The position numbers and the translations under genes were made by a program. A stretch of 64,000 nucleotides of DNA, taken from assembly GCF_000739735.1 (NCBI RefSeq), contig NZ_BBJF01000009.1, positions 124,001 to 188,000 of the forward strand. Direction: 5' to 3'. This stretch comes from Paraburkholderia ginsengisoli NBRC 100965. Lineage in GTDB: Bacteria; Pseudomonadota; Gammaproteobacteria; Burkholderiales; Burkholderiaceae. Within the stretch, counting starts at the first letter, position 1. Every line of letters starts with the position of its first letter. Under the pieces are notes generated by a model. It was not told the DNA's origin, did no database searches, and saw only the letters and a program-made list of their open reading frames with translations. This document shows, in pieces, positions 62,324 through 64,000 of this stretch.

Positions 62324-62491
62324 TCGCGATGCGTGTCACGCGTCGCTTCGCTCACCGCGCCGTTTGTCGCGCAGCGGCATTTCGATGCGTCGCGCATCCC
62401 ACGCTTCATTTGCGCCCCGGCTGATGCCGCGGCGCATGCCCCTGCTGCAAACCAACGAAATCAATGCAGCTTTCAACCTCAGGAGACAGGC

Positions 62492-63496
62492 ATGACCAGC
62501 AAGCTTCGCCGTTTGACCCTCACCGCGATGGCCGCCGCCGCCCTCGCCGCACCGTTCGCCATGCAACTTTCCGCGCACGCGGATCAGCCGCTCAAGGTCG
62601 GCTTCCTCGTGAAAATGCCGGAACAGGCGTGGTTCATCAACGAACAGAAAGCTGCAACCGCGCTCGGCCAGAAGGACGGCTTCTCGGTCGTCAACATCGG
62701 CACGCCGGACGGCGAAAAGGTGCTGGCCGCGATCGACAACCTCGGCGCGCAAGGCGCGAAGGGCTTCGTGATCTGCGCGCCCGACGTGCGTCTCGGACCG
62801 GCGATTCAGGCGCGCGCGAAGCGCTACAACATGAAGTTCGTCACCGTCGACGATCAACTGGTCGACTCCACCGGCAAGCCGCTCGCGAACGTGCCGCACC
62901 TGGGCATGTCGGCGTTCAAGATCGGCAATCAGGTTGGTACAGCAATCTCCGAGGAAATGAAACGCCGCGGCTGGAAGCCGGAAGAAGTCGGCGCGCTGCG
63001 CATCACGAACTACGAACTGCCGACCGCGAAACTGCGCACCGATGGCGCGACGCAATCGCTGCTGGCCGGCGGCTTCAAGAAGGAAAACATCTTCGACGCG
63101 CCGCAGAAGACGACCGATGACGAAGGCGGCTTCAACGCGTCGTCGCCGGTGCTCGCGAAGCATCCGAACATCAAGAAGTGGGTGATCTTCGCGCTCAACG
63201 AAGAAAGCGTGCTGGGCGGCGTGCGCGCGACCGAGCAGTTGCATATTCCGGCGGCGGACGTGATCGGTGTCGGCATCAACGGTGCGGGCGAAGCCTTCGC
63301 CGAATTCCAGAAGAAGGAGCCGACCGGCTTCTACGGCACGATCGCCGTGAGCTCGACCAACCACGGCAAGGACAGCACGGAAAACCTCGTCGAGTGGATC
63401 AAGGACGGTAAGCAGCCGCCGGCCGACACGCAGACCACCGGCAAGCTGATGGTGCGCAGCAACTGGCAGGACGTGCGTAAGGACCTCGGCATCTAA
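62492..63496 (+). CDS. araF: L-arabinose ABC transporter periplasmic binding protein AraF
   Basis: A 334-residue sugar-binding protein. A signal peptide of about 30 residues is followed by DQPLKVGFLVKMPEQAWF. GAKGFVICAPDVRLGPAI, MKFVTVDDQLVDSTGKP and ESVLGGVRATEQ closely parallel E. coli AraF. AGGAGA precedes the ATG at 62492; the longer frame to 62333 is non-signal-like. It delivers L-arabinose, possibly other sugars, to AraG/AraH. A GC-rich hairpin separates it from araG. Confidence 0.94.
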   Translation: MTSKLRRLTLTAMAAAALAAPFAMQLSAHADQPLKVGFLVKMPEQAWFINEQKAATALGQKDGFSVVNIGTPDGEKVLAAIDNLGAQGAKGFVICAPDVRLGPAIQARAKRYNMKFVTVDDQLVDSTGKPLANVPHLGMSAFKIGNQVGTAISEEMKRRGWKPEEVGALRITNYELPTAKLRTDGATQSLLAGGFKKENIFDAPQKTTDDEGGFNASSPVLAKHPNIKKWVIFALNEESVLGGVRATEQLHIPAADVIGVGINGAGEAFAEFQKKEPTGFYGTIAVSSTNHGKDSTENLVEWIKDGKQPPADTQTTGKLMVRSNWQDVRKDLGI

Positions 63497-63533
63497 GCGG
63501 CGAAGCGCTCCGAGATTCGAGGCCGCACGTTTT

Positions 63534-63568
63534 GCGGGCCGCGTCGCGCTCGCGCGCGGGCGGCCCGC
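63534..63568 (+). promoter_or_regulatory. Stable hairpin between araF and araG
   Basis: GCGGGCCGC (63534-63542) pairs with GCGGCCCGC (63560-63568), with additional GC pairs possible in the 17-nt loop. No T run follows. Such hairpins after binding-protein genes protect the upstream message and give more binding protein than ATPase. Confidence 0.6.
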
Positions 63569-63616
63569 GAAGCTGCCCGCACAGCAGTCGTTCACCCGCT
63601 TGATTGAGGTTTTCCC

Positions 63617-64000
63617 ATGACGTCTTTATCGCCTTTGTCCACCGAGCCGCCGAGCGAAACAGCGGCGCCCTCGCCCGCCTTCGCCGACGTTGCGCCCTAT
63701 CTGCAACTCGACGGCATCACCGTGCGCTTTCCCGGCGTACTCGCGCTCGATCAGGTATCGCTCGAAGTGCGGCGCGGTGAAGTACACGGGCTGATGGGCG
63801 AAAACGGCGCCGGCAAATCGACGCTGCTCAAGGTGCTATCCGGCGTGAATCAGCCGGCGGCCGGTACGCTGTCGCTCGACGGCGTCGTGCAGCATTTCAC
63901 CACGACGAAGGCGGCCATCGCGGCGGGCGTCGCGATCATCTATCAGGAACTGCATCTGGTGCCGGAGCTGACCGTCGCGGAAAACCTGATGCTCGGCGCG
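63617..64000 (+). CDS. araG: L-arabinose ABC transporter ATPase AraG, 5' part only
   Basis: The first 128 residues are present; the gene leaves the window. After an Ala/Pro/Ser-rich leader of about 28 residues comes LQLDGITVRFPGVLALDQVSLEV, Walker A GENGAGKS at about 61-68 and the Q-loop IIYQELHLVPELTVAENLMLG. This is the pattern of sugar ABC ATPases of the AraG/RbsA type. GAGGT lies about 8 nt before the ATG. It follows araF by 120 bp. Confidence 0.93.
   Translation, partial: MTSLSPLSTEPPSETAAPSPAFADVAPYLQLDGITVRFPGVLALDQVSLEVRRGEVHGLMGENGAGKSTLLKVLSGVNQPAAGTLSLDGVVQHFTTTKAAIAAGVAIIYQELHLVPELTVAENLMLGA

Noticed and set aside
1..64000. CRISPR arrays, insertion sequences, prophage, integrons, rRNA and tRNA genes
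   Set aside because: None seen: no regular spaced repeats, transposase or integrase motifs, or tRNA T-loop signatures on reading both strands.

Overview
The window looks like a piece of chromosome 1 of a Burkholderiaceae bacterium, most likely Paraburkholderia. The DNA is GC-rich. It carries the betaproteobacterial gene set mnmG, gspDEF-C-GHIJKLMN with an inverted gspC, phhA/phhB, and an araF/araG sugar transporter beside an alpha-ketoglutaric-semialdehyde-dehydrogenase-like gene. It is core-type, well-packed DNA. I see no insertion sequence, prophage, CRISPR array, rRNA or tRNA gene.

Layout. 1-0.8 kb: 5' part of mnmG, on the minus strand. 0.9-7.6 kb: a branched-chain-amino-acid-type (liv) ABC transporter with two tandem substrate-binding proteins and a livM-livG fusion. 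Its terminator contains a perfect parS centromere palindrome. 8.1-12.9 kb: a second complete liv-type transporter. 13.3-17.7 kb: GMC oxidoreductase, mmsA and a divergent LysR regulator. 18-20.9 kb: a CYTH protein, then phenylalanine hydroxylation (phhA, phhB) with a divergent Lrp-type regulator. 21-23.4 kb: a TctD/TctE-like two-component system. 23.5-32.8 kb, nearly all minus strand: SET-domain protein, old yellow enzyme, glutamine amidotransferase, MarR regulator with a Cys extension, YbdK-type ligase, cation/H+ antiporter and mnmC. 33.2-35.8 kb: HU, a His-tailed CobW GTPase and a lytic transglycosylase. 36.3-48.3 kb: a full type II secretion operon. 48.4-53.6 kb: a NodT outer-membrane factor, a small membrane protein, MarR, an EmrB-type pump and a lipoprotein. 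53.8-58.1 kb: gshA and the ada-alkA repair operon. 58.3-64 kb: a candidate small RNA, a VOC protein, YaeQ, a LysR regulator, an aldehyde dehydrogenase lacking its catalytic cysteine, and the start of an arabinose ABC transporter.

The most interesting signals are in non-coding DNA. The 912-bp gap upstream of the antiporter gene (29.9-30.8 kb) has two perfect DnaA boxes, one near-perfect box, and a GTWWAC hexamer repeated about 16 times. Genes to the left run mainly on the minus strand, while the HU gene and the long gsp operon to the right run on the plus strand. With parS and mnmG about 30 kb away, this suggests that the window contains the chromosome 1 replication origin. A second signal is a free-standing promoter-terminator unit at 58.26-58.36 kb. 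It would make an RNA of about 60 nt with two tandem anti-Shine-Dalgarno motifs, one of them in a hairpin loop.

All calls were made by reading the sequence. No database search was run.
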